Shown: positions 1 to 11,289 of the stretch, in pieces | How the letters are laid out: each line of letters begins with the position of its first letter | Position numbering within the stretch: the first letter of the stretch is position 1 | NCBI GenBank assembly: GCA_047967505.1 | Contig: CM106538.1 | From: Dipteris shenzhenensis | Taxonomy: Eukaryota; Polypodiophyta; Polypodiopsida; Gleicheniales | DNA: 64,000 bases | Direction: 5' to 3' (one strand) | Translations under genes and position numbers: made by a program | The notes under the pieces: model-generated | What the model was told of the DNA's origin: nothing | Database searches by the model: none | The model's input: only the letters and a program-made list of their open reading frames with translations

Positions 1-1030
1 CTCTTTCCCCCTTCTCTATTTCCCCCTTCTCTCATTCGCATAAGCTCATGCTCATGCATGAGCATAAGCATAAGCTCATGCTTATGCGCTTAAAGCATAA
101 GCATAAGCATAAGCTCATGCTTATGCTCATGCATGAGCATGAGCTTATGCTTAAGTTTCCCCCTTCTTTATTTCTCTATTTCAACATAAGCTTATGCATA
201 AGCATGAGCTTATGCAGAAATAGAGAATGAGAGAAGCTTATGCGGAAACCCATTCTCTATTTCCACATAAGCTCCTTCTCTATTTCCGCATGAGCATAAG
301 CATCAGCTTATGCTCATGCATGAGCATGAGCTTATGCTTAAGTTTCCGCATAAGCTCATGATTATGCATGAGCTTATGCAGAAATAGAGAATGAGAGAAG
401 CTTATGCGGAAACTCATTCTCTATTTCCGCATAAGCTCCTTCTCTATTTTCGCATGAGCATAAGCATGAGCTTATGCTTATGCTTATGCTTATGTGGAAA
501 TAGAGAAGGAGCTTATGCGGAAATAGAGAATGAGTTTCCGCATAAGCTTATGCATAAGCATAAGCATAAGCATAAGCTCATGCTTATGCTCATGCATGAG
601 CATGAGCTTATGCTTAAGTTTCCACATAAGCTCATGCTTATGCATGAGCTTATGTGGAAATAGAGAATGAGAGAAGCTTATGCGGAAACTCATTCTCTAT
701 TTCCGCATAAGCTCCTTCTCTATTTCCGCATGAGCATAAGCATGAGCTTATGCTTATGCTTATGCTTATGCATAAGCATAAGCATAAGCTCATCCTTATG
801 CTCATGCATGAGCATGAGCTTATGCTTAAGTTTCTGCATAAGCTTATGCTTATGCATGAGCTTATGTGGAAATAGAGAATGAGAGAAGCTTATGTGGAAA
901 CTCATTCTCTATTTTCGCATAAGCTCCTTCTCTATTTCCGCATTAGCATAAGCATGAGCTTATGCTCATGCATGAGCATGAGCTTATGCTTAAGTTCCCG
1001 CATAAGCTTATGCTTATGCTTATGCTTCTC
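1..1030. repeat. Palindromic satellite of GCATAAGC/GCTTATGC words
   Basis: The stretch is built almost entirely from CATAAG, CATGAG and their complements. These alternate with an AT/pyrimidine module reading TTCTCTATTTCCGCATAAG. The module around GAGAATGAGAGAAGCTTATG recurs near 226, 390, 665 and 878, so the higher-order period varies between about 160 and 280 bp. Because the words are their own complements, long hairpins are possible throughout. Open frames translate to low-complexity Met/His/Lys/Leu strings on both strands and are not genes. A related array lies at 37090-37660. Confidence 0.9.
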
Positions 1031-1260
1031 TCATTCCCCCTCATCTCTTTCCCTTCTCTATTTCCCCCTTCTCTCATTCTCTATTTTCGCATAAGCATAA
1101 GCATGAGCTTATTCTCTCTAACTCTTATTCTCTATTTCCCTTTTCTTCCTCTTCTCTTTCCTTTCCCTCTTCTTTCCTTTCCATCTTCTTTCCCTCTTTC
1201 CTTTCCCTTTTCTTTCTTCTTGCCTATGCCTATGCCTATGCCTATGCTTATGTTTGTTTT
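1031..1260. repeat. Pyrimidine tract and short TATGCC repeat
   Basis: A CT-rich strand-biased tract (TTTCCCTCTTCT-like) follows the satellite. It ends in four to five TATGCC units around 1220-1250. No coding sequence is seen. The same satellite plus pyrimidine-tract pairing occurs at 37090-37660. Confidence 0.7.
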
Positions 1261-1290
1261 TTTGTTTTCTGTTTTCGTGTTTGTGTCTAT

Positions 1291-2849
1291 GTTAGACATG
1301 GGATCACGTCGCTCATCCGACGAGTATGGATAGCCTCGCAGGAGGAGATCTCACGATCTATATGCTCCAGAGGACTTTGATTCCTCTCAGGCGACTACCC
1401 CGAGGACTACCCCTGGTCTGACTCCTCTCAAACCTAGCACTATGACTACCCCTGGTCCGACTCCTCTTCCACGTAGCACTGCGACTACCCCTCAGGGAAC
1501 TCCTTTGCTAGCCGTGCATGGCTTTGTCGGGAGTCCCGACGAGTTTGTAGCACAAATGAGCGATGAGGAGGCAGCGAGATTCTTCTCTCTGCTCTCTTAG
1601 AGGACCTCAACAATTCCTTCCCCTACACCGACGGGTGGACGTACTACCCAGCCATCCCCTCGTGCCCCTTCGACCGCGGGATCATCACCTGCGCGTGCCT
1701 CTCGCAAGGGAAGGAAGAGTAGGATGGGCGGCTCATCTTGTGCTGACTCGGGAGATGTAGACGAGTCAGCACACTCATGCTCCTTTAGGTCTCCACTTGG
1801 TCCGGAGACACAGTATCAGTCAGGTCCCTTTCCTTCTCCTAGTCCCACTGCCACTCCTCGCTCCGGAAGCACTCGCGTAGCTTCCACTCCTTCAGAATCT
1901 GCTACCGTCAGTCCCCCTTACTCATCAGGGGATCTCTCCTATCAAATCACATCTACCGGAGAGATAATAGAAGATAAAAAGGGCAAAGCAGTGATGGCCG
2001 CCATGAGGAGGTTGATGAGTCATCACTTCAAGAGTGGCATAAATACCGATTGGCGGTATCAAGATGCCCAAAAGAAGCAGGCGGTGATCGATGAGTTAAA
2101 ACAAAGATACCCTAATCCGCCAAATGTGGAGTTTAATGACGATTATATGCGAGAGCGCATGGGTTTGGTCCTGAAGCATCGTAGATCAACCTTGCGTACT
2201 TCCATCACAAAGGGGTTGGCTAAACCCAGCTGGGCAGACAAAGCTGATTGGAAGTACTTCAAGAAGCAACATAGGGACCATCTCGAAATGTTCGAGGGTC
2301 AGAGGAGGGCTGCGAGGAGATGGCTGGATGTCGTAGGTACTTCGCACTTTGGTGCAGGCGGATGGTATGCATTCGAGGCAACCGTGGTAAGTCTACTTCT
2401 TCTCATTTAATGTATTGTTCTATTTGATTTACTTACATATTACATGCACTTTAGCTAACTCTAACTCTCGTAAATTGGATCCACATCAAGCTGCGATGGG
2501 TCGTCTTCCTACAGATGCAAAGACGTGACGCGCATTTCGGATAGAAACAAAGCCGTGGTTCATTGAGCAAGAGGCAATGGGAGCGACGGTCGATTGGGCT
2601 GAGGTGGCTGCTCGCACGGTATAAGTTTACTCCTACTTGTAATCTCACTTTTTAATTTAAGTTCCAATCTAATTTTTGATTTATATGGTTCACTCTTAGG
2701 GTCAAAGCTCAAGCATCCCATCATAGGAGGCGAGTGATCAACAGGGCCAAGGATCAGACGCAGGTGGCGAGGACGAGGGAGAAGACACAGGTGTCGAGGA
2801 CCAAGGAACAGGCCAACAAGAAGAAGATGATTCGGATTCGGATGAGTAG
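1291..2849 (+). pseudogene. CACTA transposon second protein (Ptta/En-Spm, PF03004-like), decayed
   Basis: One reading frame runs from ATG 1291 to 2386 and is interrupted only by TAG at 1331 and 1598. The N-terminal part is rich in Pro, Thr and Ser (TTP repeats). It is followed by a basic, Trp-containing region (WRYQDAQKKQAV, KPSWADKADWKYFKKQ, then a GAGGWYAFEA end) that resembles the plant transposase Ptta/En-Spm family. A GTAAGT donor at 2387 and an acceptor before 2455 define exon 2, which carries one TGA at 2526. A second intron (2619-2699) leads to an acidic exon 3 ending DDSDSDE with a stop at 2849 and one internal TAG at 2724. The gene sits just inside a CACTA 3' end, as expected for the regulatory/DNA-binding protein of such elements. 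Splice sites are inferred, and function is lost if the stops are real. Confidence 0.65.
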
Positions 2850-3128
2850 TAGTGGTAGTAGCATTTTGTATATCCACTCGTTTGAGCAATTTTGTATCGC
2901 CCTTTCGAAAGGGTAATTTTGTTACAAACACTGTTGTATATGTCTGACATGTATATGCATTTGTTACTCATCATTTCACCAGAACAATTTTGTATCACCC
3001 TGCAAGCAAGGGAAATTTTGTTATAAAAAACTTTCTTTTGTAATTACAAAAAAAAAAAAGGATTACTGGGGCTAAACAGGGCCAAAAGGAAGCCCTGTTT
3101 AGCCCCACTAACCCTTTTTTTTTACTTC

Positions 3129-3290
3129 TGTTAATCGTCGCTATATAGCGACATTTACCAGTGTCGCTATATAGTGACGATTAACAGTGTCGCTATATAG
3201 CGACGTTTCATCATCGCTATATAGCGACATTTGCAGTGTAGCTATATAGCGATGCTTTATAGCGACGGTCCTTTTTTGATGCTTTTAGCG
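3129..3290. repeat. CACTA subterminal repeats, GTCGCTATATAGCGAC
   Basis: The 16-bp palindrome GTCGCTATATAGCGAC and one- or two-base variants recur about five times at roughly 25-35-bp spacing. They lie just inside the 3' terminal repeat. Such arrays are where the second CACTA protein binds in characterised elements; binding here is inferred. Confidence 0.8.
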
Positions 3291-3383
3291 ACACTTATAG
3301 CGACGTTTGTGCCCGTGAAAAAAAAAAATTTAATGTAAAAAGCGTCGGTATTTCCGTCGGAAAATGGCCTATGCCTTGTAGTG

Positions 3384-3954
3384 GATCAGGCCAGTAAGAC
3401 GAGGACGAGGAGGACGATGATGATTCGAATGAGTAGTAGTAGTAGTTTGCATATACTTCGCCATGTATATCCTTTTGTATATCAGCTCGTTTGAGTGATT
3501 TTGTATCACCCTTTTCGAAAGGGTAATTTTGTAACAAACAATGTTGTATATCTTCGACATGTATATGCTTCTGTTGCTCGATCGGTTCATTTGAGCAATT
3601 TTGTATCACCCTTTTCGCAAGGGAAATTTTGTAATTAAAAACTTTTTTTTGTAATTACTAAAAAAAACATTAGTGGAGCTAAACATGGCTTGCTATGGCC
3701 CTGTTTAGCCCCACTAATGCTTTTTATAAAGTTCTATAAATCGTCGCTATATAGCGACATTTAGCAATGTCGCTATATAGCGACGTTTAGTAGTGTTGCT
3801 ATATAGCGATGTTTATTAGCATTGCTATATAGCGACTATTTTTTTCTGACGCTTATAACGATGTAAATAATGACCTTTGCGCTCGTTTTTTAAAAAAAAT
3901 TTAGTGTAAAAAACGTTGGTATCTTCGTCAAAAAAGTGCCTATGCCTTGTAGTA
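3384..3954 (+). mobile_element. Second, tandem CACTA 3' tail
   Basis: This segment repeats the layout of 2790-3383. It has the end of exon 3 (GATGATTCGAATGAGTAG), the TTTTGTATCACCC spacer, four subterminal palindromes at about 3738-3830, and a terminal CTTGTAGTA. The last base of the CACTA motif is mutated (TACTA on the complementary strand). It is a truncated second copy directly abutting the first. Confidence 0.75.
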
Positions 3955-4943
3955 ATTTTTGAGTTTCTATGACGGGTTTTTCAGAACAAGGGGATGCTAT
4001 GCTAGCTATTCTACCTACTCAAACCAAGAAATCATAAAAAACAACTTGAATGCATCAAATACTAGGAGATTTTTGAAGGAGGTGGCTGAGAACTTCACTC
4101 ACACCTCAACTCAATCTGATCCAACCTCAATTTTTAGTGTTTTTGAGTGAGATTTGACACTTGAACACACTTTAGAAATCACCCAAGCTAGCTATTTCTA
4201 CAACATGTGATAGCAAAAAACACTAAAAAACAAGCTCAAATGCATGAAAAATGCCCTATGGGAAGAAATGATAGTTTCTAGTTTTCCTACTTCAAACTCA
4301 TAGTTTCCTCCTTGAATCCTATCCTATACTTCACTAACAACACTCCTAGTTAAGCTAGAAGCATTGTGCAATGGGTGATTAATGGTAGAGAGCTTGTGCA
4401 ATATGAAATCATACCTCGAAATCCCCGACAATGGTGCTAGAAATATGTAGTACGTCAATGATCCATGTGTCATGGGGATGTTGGAAGAATTCTGTCAAAG
4501 CGTCTACTCCAAAGAAACTCATTGTGGAGATTTGCGCAAGCTTCATGCTTGTGTCACCCAAGCATCTATCGGATTGTGTGCAATTGATTCCACGAGACAC
4601 TAAACAAGTACAACTCTTCTATAAGAGCACACAAACACATATGAACACCTATGCATATGGGATAACTCCCAATATGACACATGGCATCCATAAGACACAC
4701 TAGACTAGAACTCACACTAGAACACATAGTTTTGGCTCACTTTGGCTTCATATTCCAATAGACTCAATGTAAGGGAATGTAGAGATAGAGAGAGATTCTA
4801 TTTCCAAAGTTGCAAGTATACATTGAAAGACCAAAGTTGAACTTTTGGCCTTAAGTACACTCCAGCCTTTGAAGGGAGGGCTAACCCTTGTAGTCTATTG
4901 TACCTCTTGCATTCTCATATTACAACCACTTGGGCCCATATGG
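3955..4943. other. Intergenic, nothing recognised
   Basis: AT-rich unique-looking sequence between the CACTA tail and the gypsy 5' LTR. The short open frames have no recognisable motif. Confidence 0.5.
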
Positions 4944-7073
4944 TGTGTGGATAAAAATATCTTTTCCACTTGTTGCATGTTGATGGATAGGTGCATAGCT
5001 ATGTACTTAGCTAGTTGGTGATGGCTTTGAGCTATGGATACTCTCATAAAAATCTCTACACTAATGTAGAGATTTTCTTGAGATGTAGATACTCTTGCAG
5101 GGACTCTTGGGAGATGATGAGTTGCAATGTGGGTGCACCAGTCACTCTAGAGCATGGTATCCATTGTGCGACAACGTTTTATTATAGGATGACATGTGTT
5201 CTTTGTGATTGTTGTGAGTCATGTGTATATAGTGGCTTGCAATTGTGTGTAGACAGTCGATGATTTGGGCATTAGTTTTGAGATCTATGTATGTATTTGC
5301 ACATGTGCTCTTTGTGATTGTTGTGAGTCATGTGTATATAGTGGCTTGCAATTGTGTCTACAGAGTCGATGATTTGGGCATTAGTTTTGAGATCTATGTA
5401 TGTATTTGCTTGCTCATGTGTAAATGCATAAATGTGCAAGTGCTTGGGGTGGAGTTTTTTGGTGTGCATTTGAGAGGGGTAAAAAAGCAAGATCTTTGGA
5501 AGTTTGTGGAACATGATGTGGCCATGCAAACACATGCAGCCCATCTACGTGAATCTAGAAGGAAGGCAAGATGGGGGACTTCAAAAGAAAGAAGAGGTGT
5601 TGTAGACAAGGAGCTGGCAGAAGCAGAGAGAGTGAGGGGAGAGTTGATGGAGTGGCCAAGCTGAGGATGAGATCGCAGAAGGAGGCGTGGTGATCTGAAA
5701 GGCTCGAACAGGAGAGTTGGGTGATAGAAGGGAGGCTTTCTTCATAGTGCATGGGATTGATGAATTCTTGGTTGGAAGGAGGTTATGAGCTATTGCTTAG
5801 TGGAAGCTTGAGGCATAGCTGTAGTATCATTTCTGCTGTCAGGAGGACTGTCATGATATAAGCTATGAGTATGGAGTACTCTATGAGCAAGAGAAAGATA
5901 CAGATGCTGGACTTAGTAGTGTAAGTACAGAGATGGTTGATGCAATCGGCTAGCCAGTCTTTCTCACTCTTTAATCACTGACTGTAGTTTTGGGGAGATT
6001 TACGGAATGCTAGAGCTCAGTGTTTGAGAAGGAGATGCTGTCGAGCAGTTATGATCACATAAGTCACGAGCTGCTACTCTTGATGAAGACTTACGAGTCT
6101 TGGCAGTGGGATTTTGATTGTGGGTTGATGCATTGAAAAGTCCCGAAGATAATCATCATGCAAGCCATTGGAGGAGCTGTTGGAAGAGCTGTGAAGTTGT
6201 GGATGCAGAGGAGACCGGCTGTGGAGCTTGCTCCAGATGCCCAGAGAGCAGATTGCGAGCAAGAGTTACTGAATTTGCTGAGAGGATGCTGGAGGAAGCA
6301 AGAGAGAGCCGAGAACTGCATTTCCATCACGAGGAACATGTGATTTTTGAAGGTTCTAGTGCCAGGAGCCAGAAAAAGAGGGCGGCCAATAGAAAAAGCC
6401 TGTAGGAGGCTACTAAAATCTGCCCTAACAAAAAACGAGCTGCTTCCAAGTGTTTTTGGGCTGGGTTTTGCCAGGTTCTTGAAGAATTTTTAGTTTAGAT
6501 TTTGTGCGGGTCAGGGGAGAAGCCACAGAAGGAGATTTGGATAGGAAAGTTGTTGTTTTTTGTGATTTCGAGCTCTATTTTAATAAATACAGTTTGCTGT
6601 AATTATTCTGAGGTGTTCCCGAGGTGTTGTGGGCTAGGAGCTACAAGAAAAGAGGTGTTTTCTGAATTCCTAAGTTGGCTGCAACAAAACAGTAGCAAAA
6701 GGGGTGAAATAGGAGGAGTTTTGTGGAGTCTAGAGTCAAATATATGCAAGTTTTGTGGACTGTTTTGAAGCAGAACTATGTGGCCTTGTTGTAGAAGAGA
6801 ATCTATGATCTTTTGATGCCAGAGAGTGTATGAAATCAGACTGGAATTGAGCTGATTTGTAAGTTGAATATAGTCTCATGTGTGAGATCACTCTGGATGG
6901 GTTTTCCTGTGGAGTTTTGTGTAAAGAGTCAAAGCTGAAACTGAGTTTTTGTATACATGCTTGAAATAAAGTCTATTGATATCTTTGGGTGTTTGGTTCT
7001 AGGTGTGTTTGTTATGTGTGTGAGTGTGACACACTAGAAAGGTGCATATAGCTATACTGCTTCCGTGTCATCA
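4944..7073 (+). repeat. 5' LTR of the Tat element (2130 bp)
   Basis: Begins TGTGTGG and ends CATCA, matching the 3' copy at 12705-14730 nearly end to end with scattered substitutions. It is about 104 bp longer than the 3' LTR because of an internal tandem duplication at 5193-5410. A TTGAAATAAAGTC polyadenylation-like stretch lies near 6960 in the downstream part of the LTR. Confidence 0.92.
5193..5410 (+). repeat. 109-bp tandem duplication private to the 5' LTR
   Basis: CATGTG followed by CTTTGTGATTGTTGTGAG starts at 5193 and again at 5302. Both copies run through ATTTGGGCATTAGTTTTGAG to the next CATGTG. The 3' LTR has one copy only (about 12961-13080). The duplication therefore arose after integration. 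Confidence 0.85.
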
Positions 7074-7078
7074 CTTTT

Positions 7079-7095
7079 TGGTGCCTCCACAGAGG
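7079..7095 (+). other. Putative primer binding site
   Basis: TGGTGCCTCCACAGAGG starts five bases after the 5' LTR end. The TGG start and the position are those of a tRNA primer site; complementarity would be to a tRNA ending GGAGGCACCA. The exact tRNA is not assigned. Confidence 0.5.
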
Positions 7096-7415
7096 CATTC
7101 ACTTCGGTTTACAAGACTGAAAGAGCAGATGTTCTGAGATGTGTTGCAAGAAATGGGGAGAAATTCACACATGAGAGTGATTCAGTGTGAGTGGTGTGGA
7201 GAATGTGGTCATAGGAAGGACAGATGCATTGAAGTCCAGCTACATGTGATCCGACTCCGAGCCAGAGTGTAGAGAGCTCTGAAAGTGCTTGCCCGCAAGA
7301 AAAAGGATGCTCTTCGGATGCAGAGTGAGCTTCTTCAGTAGTGTATTTATTTTGTTGCTTTCCAATTTTGTTGTGGTTGAGAAAGCCAGGGTGTGATAGT
7401 TGAAAGATTGTGAGG

Positions 7416-8290
7416 ATGGCACAAGATTTCCCAGAGTACTAGGGGACGCCGTATGAAAATGCAGTAAGATTCCTAGAAAAGATGGAATTTACAGCACTTA
7501 TGAAAGATAGGGCAACGCCTGAGATTCTGTTTCAGATCTTGAATTATTATTTACAAGGAGATGCAAAAGCATGGTTGCAGACTCAAGTTGCTACCTTCAG
7601 GACTGCTCATCCTCAGCAGTAAAATCTAGAGTATACAGTGGTGAGAGCAACTTTCCTTGTACGGTTTAAAACAAGCCAGGAGCCCTAATGAAGTCTGGAA
7701 AGAGTTATGCTCAGTGAGATAGGAGGAAGAACAAGATGTGAATCAATACATAATCCAGTTTGGAAGATTATGGAGTTTGTGGTGCAAAGCTCTTGTTTCG
7801 AAAGTACCACCTCAAACGATCAAGCGTGATCATTTCATAGCTGGCCTAAAGCCTACACTCAGATTGAAAGTGGAGCTGAAGAATCTAGATAGTTTTGAAG
7901 ATGCTGTCAGAGTGGACAGGGAGAAGGAATGGAAAGTCCAGAGACTGAGACAACGTGGCATGCAAGAAGAGCCTAGGAATTTGATTGGAAGTCTAGAAAT
8001 AATAAAGGCTTATGTAGAGAGAGAGCCGGTGTCTATTCCTATGCAGGATGATTCCCTGAAGAAGGACTTGGATGATGCTGTAGAGCCTATGAAATCACTC
8101 AGTCTAAATTGGATGGAGACTACAGGAAAAGGAAGAGGCCGAGGTGTGCAAAACAACAGGAGAGATGTACAGGCTGGAAGTGAAGGAAATACAGCTGGAA
8201 CAGGTAGAGGATGGGGATACATGAGCAATGTGAAGTGCTGGAACTGTGGGAGAGTGGGGACATATCAGCCCTGACTGTGATAAGCCAGCA
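7416..8290 (+). pseudogene. Tat element gag
   Basis: ATG 7416 opens a gag-type frame with the conserved capsid phrase YLQGDAKAWLQTQ. It is broken by TAG soon after the start and by TAA near 7620. From about 7738 the frame continues with the capsid C-terminal part (MNQYIIQFGRLW) and a Lys/Arg-rich tail. It ends in a nucleocapsid zinc knuckle of CX2CX4HX4C type (CWNCG...GHISPDC). A one-base shift inside the knuckle near 8255 moves the second half into another frame. The product would package retroelement RNA; here it cannot be made intact. Confidence 0.8.
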
Positions 8291-9125
8291 AGAGTAGGTG
8301 GAGAAGTTTATCCTGTGATGGAGAAGTCTAATGATAGGTCAGGAGACTTCAATGTGGAAGTACCCTCTACCAGTGGAGTCAAGTGGGAAGATAAAGGAAA
8401 AGGGAAGGCAATCAGCCTAAGTAGGGTGGAGACTATTCCAGAGATCATGCCACTGGCAAAGAGAACAAGGAGTGTAATAGGAGAAAATGGACCTTCTGCA
8501 AAAAAAGGGAAGCATGTGGAGTTTGATCTCAGCCCTCAGTCTCCTAAAAAGAAAAGTCAGAGGCCCAAGAAACATTACAAGACTTCAGATTTGCATATGG
8601 GTCAAGGACAAGAGGAATACACACTAATGAATGATTTGAAGGGGAGAACAGCTAATATAACTTTTGCACAGTTACTTGGTTTGTGCCCGAAGCTCAAAAG
8701 AGAATGGAAGAAGTTGGCTAATCCCAGGAAAATTAATGAGCAGGAGCCTACGAGAGGAGAGATGGAGATGATGTCTATGGAAGAGCTTCCAGATTTATGC
8801 CCAGCAGTGGATGCATGGTAAGGGGGTATGAGTGTTGGAGAGGCATATGTTGATGGTGGTGCACAGATAAGTGTCATGACTCAGGCATGTATGGAGAGGT
8901 TGGGGCTAAAATTGAATGCTCATTTAGATTTTGGCTCCAATTGGCAAACCATGTGAAGGTGAAGTGTTTGGGTATATGCACGGGAGTAGTAGTGGATGCT
9001 TTTGAAGTATCCTGTTGCATTAATTGCCACATTATGCCTACTGGTTTGGGAGCATACCCACTGATTTTGGGTAAGACAGATAGGAGAAATACAAAACTAG
9101 AAGATGGGTACAATTACAATCCCTA
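8246..9125 (+). pseudogene. Tat element gag-pro linker and aspartic protease remnant
   Basis: After the zinc knuckle, a charged linker (Lys/Pro/Ser rich) leads to a protease-like active-site stretch near 8850-8910 reading VDGGAQISVMTQ. This is the D-G-A type seen in several plant gypsy proteases, followed by a LGL segment. The frame then shifts and stops. The fold cannot be complete. The assignment rests on position and the VDGGA motif. Confidence 0.55.
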
Positions 9126-9469
9126 ATAAGAAGAGAAACGCCAAGAAATTTGATGAGTAGCAGACGGGGAATAGAAGAAGAACCAGAAGGAACAAGCATG
9201 GAGGAGGAGTCAGACACTGAGAATGAAGAAGAAAGTACTACATCTGAGAAGGAGGGGCAAGTATCATTTCTGTTGAAGGAGACTGATGCATATGAGTTGT
9301 AGGTAGTAGAGATACAAGAAGCTAAGGAGGAGAGTAAGCTTGAAGATATGGATAATTTGATGCAACCCCCATCTTCCCAGACAGAGAGAGAAGAGAGATT
9401 GCTGTCCATGTTGAATTCTAGTTTGGAAGAAGTGGAGAAGGAGTATATGAAAGTCGTTCATTAGTATCC

Positions 9470-10690
9470 AAAGCTGTTTATTACCTCACATGAAGAGATC
9501 AGGGGTTTCAAATGTGAGCCAATGCACATTGAGCTAAAAGAAGGTAGCAGGCCTGTTTTTCAGAAGTTGAGGAGGACACACAGAGAGATTTTGCCTATGC
9601 TGAGAGAGGAGTTGAATAAGTTGGGCTGATATATCTAGTGGAGCATTCAGATTGGGGCAGTCCAGTGGTAATCATTCCTACGCACATAGGAGGATGGAGA
9701 GTATGTATTGACTACAAGTCTCTCAATGCGGTAACTAAAAGCAATCATTATCCTCTTCCTTTTATTGATGATATATTGGATAGAGTAGCAGGGTATGAGA
9801 AATACAGTGTGTGTGATGAATAATCTGGATACTTCCAGATTTCAATTGCTGAGGAGGATCAAATCAAAACTACATTCATCACACCGTGAGATGCTTTTGT
9901 TACAGAGTAGTGCCATTTGGATTGAAGAATGCACCGGCATGGTATCAGAAGAATACTGATGAAGTGTTAGCTCCTTTTATTGATAAATTTGCGAGAGCAT
10001 TTATGGATGATATATGTGTGTACAGTTCCAAGAGAGAGCATGCATGGAGGCTGGATCAAGTGTTCCACAAAATGGATGAAGCAAGAGGACAATTCAACCC
10101 ATGAAAATGTCATTTGGGATGCTCCAAAGTGAAGTTATTGGGACATATAGTATCCCAAAATGGCATTGACCCTGATCCATAGAAGGTCAAAGCCCTTATC
10201 TTACTTCCAGCTCCCTCTACATCAAAACAGTTGCAGAATTTTGTGCAGAAAGTGAAGTATATGACAAGATTTATACATTTAGTCTCTCAGCTATTGTATA
10301 CTTTGTAACAAGCTATGAAAGAAGAACCTCTACAATGGAGTGAGGATTGTGAAGCAGTGTTCAATAGAGTGAAGGAAGTATTGGGAGAAATTGCTTGTGT
10401 GAAAGCTCCAGATTTCTCTCAAACCTTTTATGTGAACAAGGTTCATTTGGACCTGATGCTGTGGGAGCCATTTTATTGCAGAAAGGAGAGGAGTCCCATT
10501 ATATGAGGCCTGTGTATTATGCTAGCAGAGTCAAAATAGAAGCAGAGAGGAGATATATGGAGGTAGAGCTGATTCTGTCAAGCTTGGTATATGCTTGCAG
10601 GAAGTTCAGGGCATATCTGGTCTCAAAGCCATTTGTGGTTTTGACTTGCTACCCTTTATTGCCTTAGCTTGTTAATAATTCAACACTTTC
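9470..10690 (+). pseudogene. Tat element reverse transcriptase and first RNase H
   Basis: Conserved gypsy RT blocks are readable in order: DWGSPVVIIP, WRVCIDYKSLNAVTK, PLPFIDDILDRVAG, FCYRVVPFGLKNAPA and the catalytic box AFMDDICVYS (FMDD, usually YxDD). Next come LLGHIVSQNGI and the RNase H connection. The first RNase H follows in two frames (a shift near 10430), with GAILLQKGEESHYMRPVYYASR and the KFRAYL region. In-frame stops occur near 9822, 9888, 10102 and 10180. Several replace Gln or Trp codons. Confidence 0.88.
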
Positions 10691-10697
10691 TCGAAGC

Positions 10698-11264
10698 ATG
10701 ATGAAATGGTTGGTTGAGCTACAAGAATATACTTTCTCATTTCTGGTGGAGAGCACTTCCAAAGCCACACTAGCAGATCTGTTAACATACAAAGAGGGTC
10801 CCATTTTGGTAATGGAAGTAGAGAAGAACATAAATAAAGAGGAGCATGCTATCATTCTAGGAGCATCTATCTTGCATTTTGATGGCTCATACAAGAAGAG
10901 CTTACATCAAGGTCATGGAGGCTATGTGATTACTGATTCAGAGAGCAAGCTGGTTCAGAAGGAGGGAGTCCATCTAGAAGCCAGAAGTAATAATGAGGTG
11001 GAGCATGCAACATTATATGAGGGGTTGTTGGCTGCACTTAAGCTGAAGATTCAGAAGATAATGATCAAGGGAGATTATCTACTTGTTGTAAAGCAGGTTC
11101 TAGGAAGTTGGCAAGCAAGAAACCCAAGGTTGAGAGGGTATCTAGCCAAGGTCAAAAGGCTGCTTCAACAATTTACAGCATGGAATATCCAGCATGTGCG
11201 AAGGGAGGATAATCAAATGGCACATGAATTGGTTCAGGAGATGAGTGACCAAGATCCAATGTAG
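10698..11264 (+). pseudogene. Second (archaeal-type) RNase H domain of Tat lineage
   Basis: Uninterrupted frame. After the RT-RNase H junction (LVELQEYTFSFLVES), an RNase HI-like fold begins with HFDGSYKKS near residue 53, giving the first Asp. ARSNNEVEHATLYEGL supplies the Glu, IKGDYLLVVKQV the next Asp, and VRREDNQMAHEL sits where the last catalytic Asp is usual (here His). The extra domain lies between the RT-linked RNase H and integrase, the diagnostic arrangement of Tat/Ogre-type elements. It is the longest intact segment of the element. Confidence 0.85.
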
Positions 11265-11289
11265 CAAAGTTTGAAGATCCACTGTAGAG

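Larger units (their letters stand above)
1291..3383 (+). mobile_element. CACTA/En-Spm transposon, 3' part
   Basis: The right boundary is the sequence GGCATAGGC...CTTGTAGTG read to 3383. Its complement is CACTACAAGGCATAGGC, a typical CACTA terminal inverted repeat. Inside it lie subterminal palindromes (3129-3290) and the second-protein gene. The left end and the TNP2 transposase are not in this stretch, so the element either continues beyond the window or is truncated by the satellite. Confidence 0.7.

Noticed and set aside
48-1333. Met/His/Lys/Leu repeat frames at the window start
   Set aside because: Produced by the palindromic CATAAG satellite and present on both strands.
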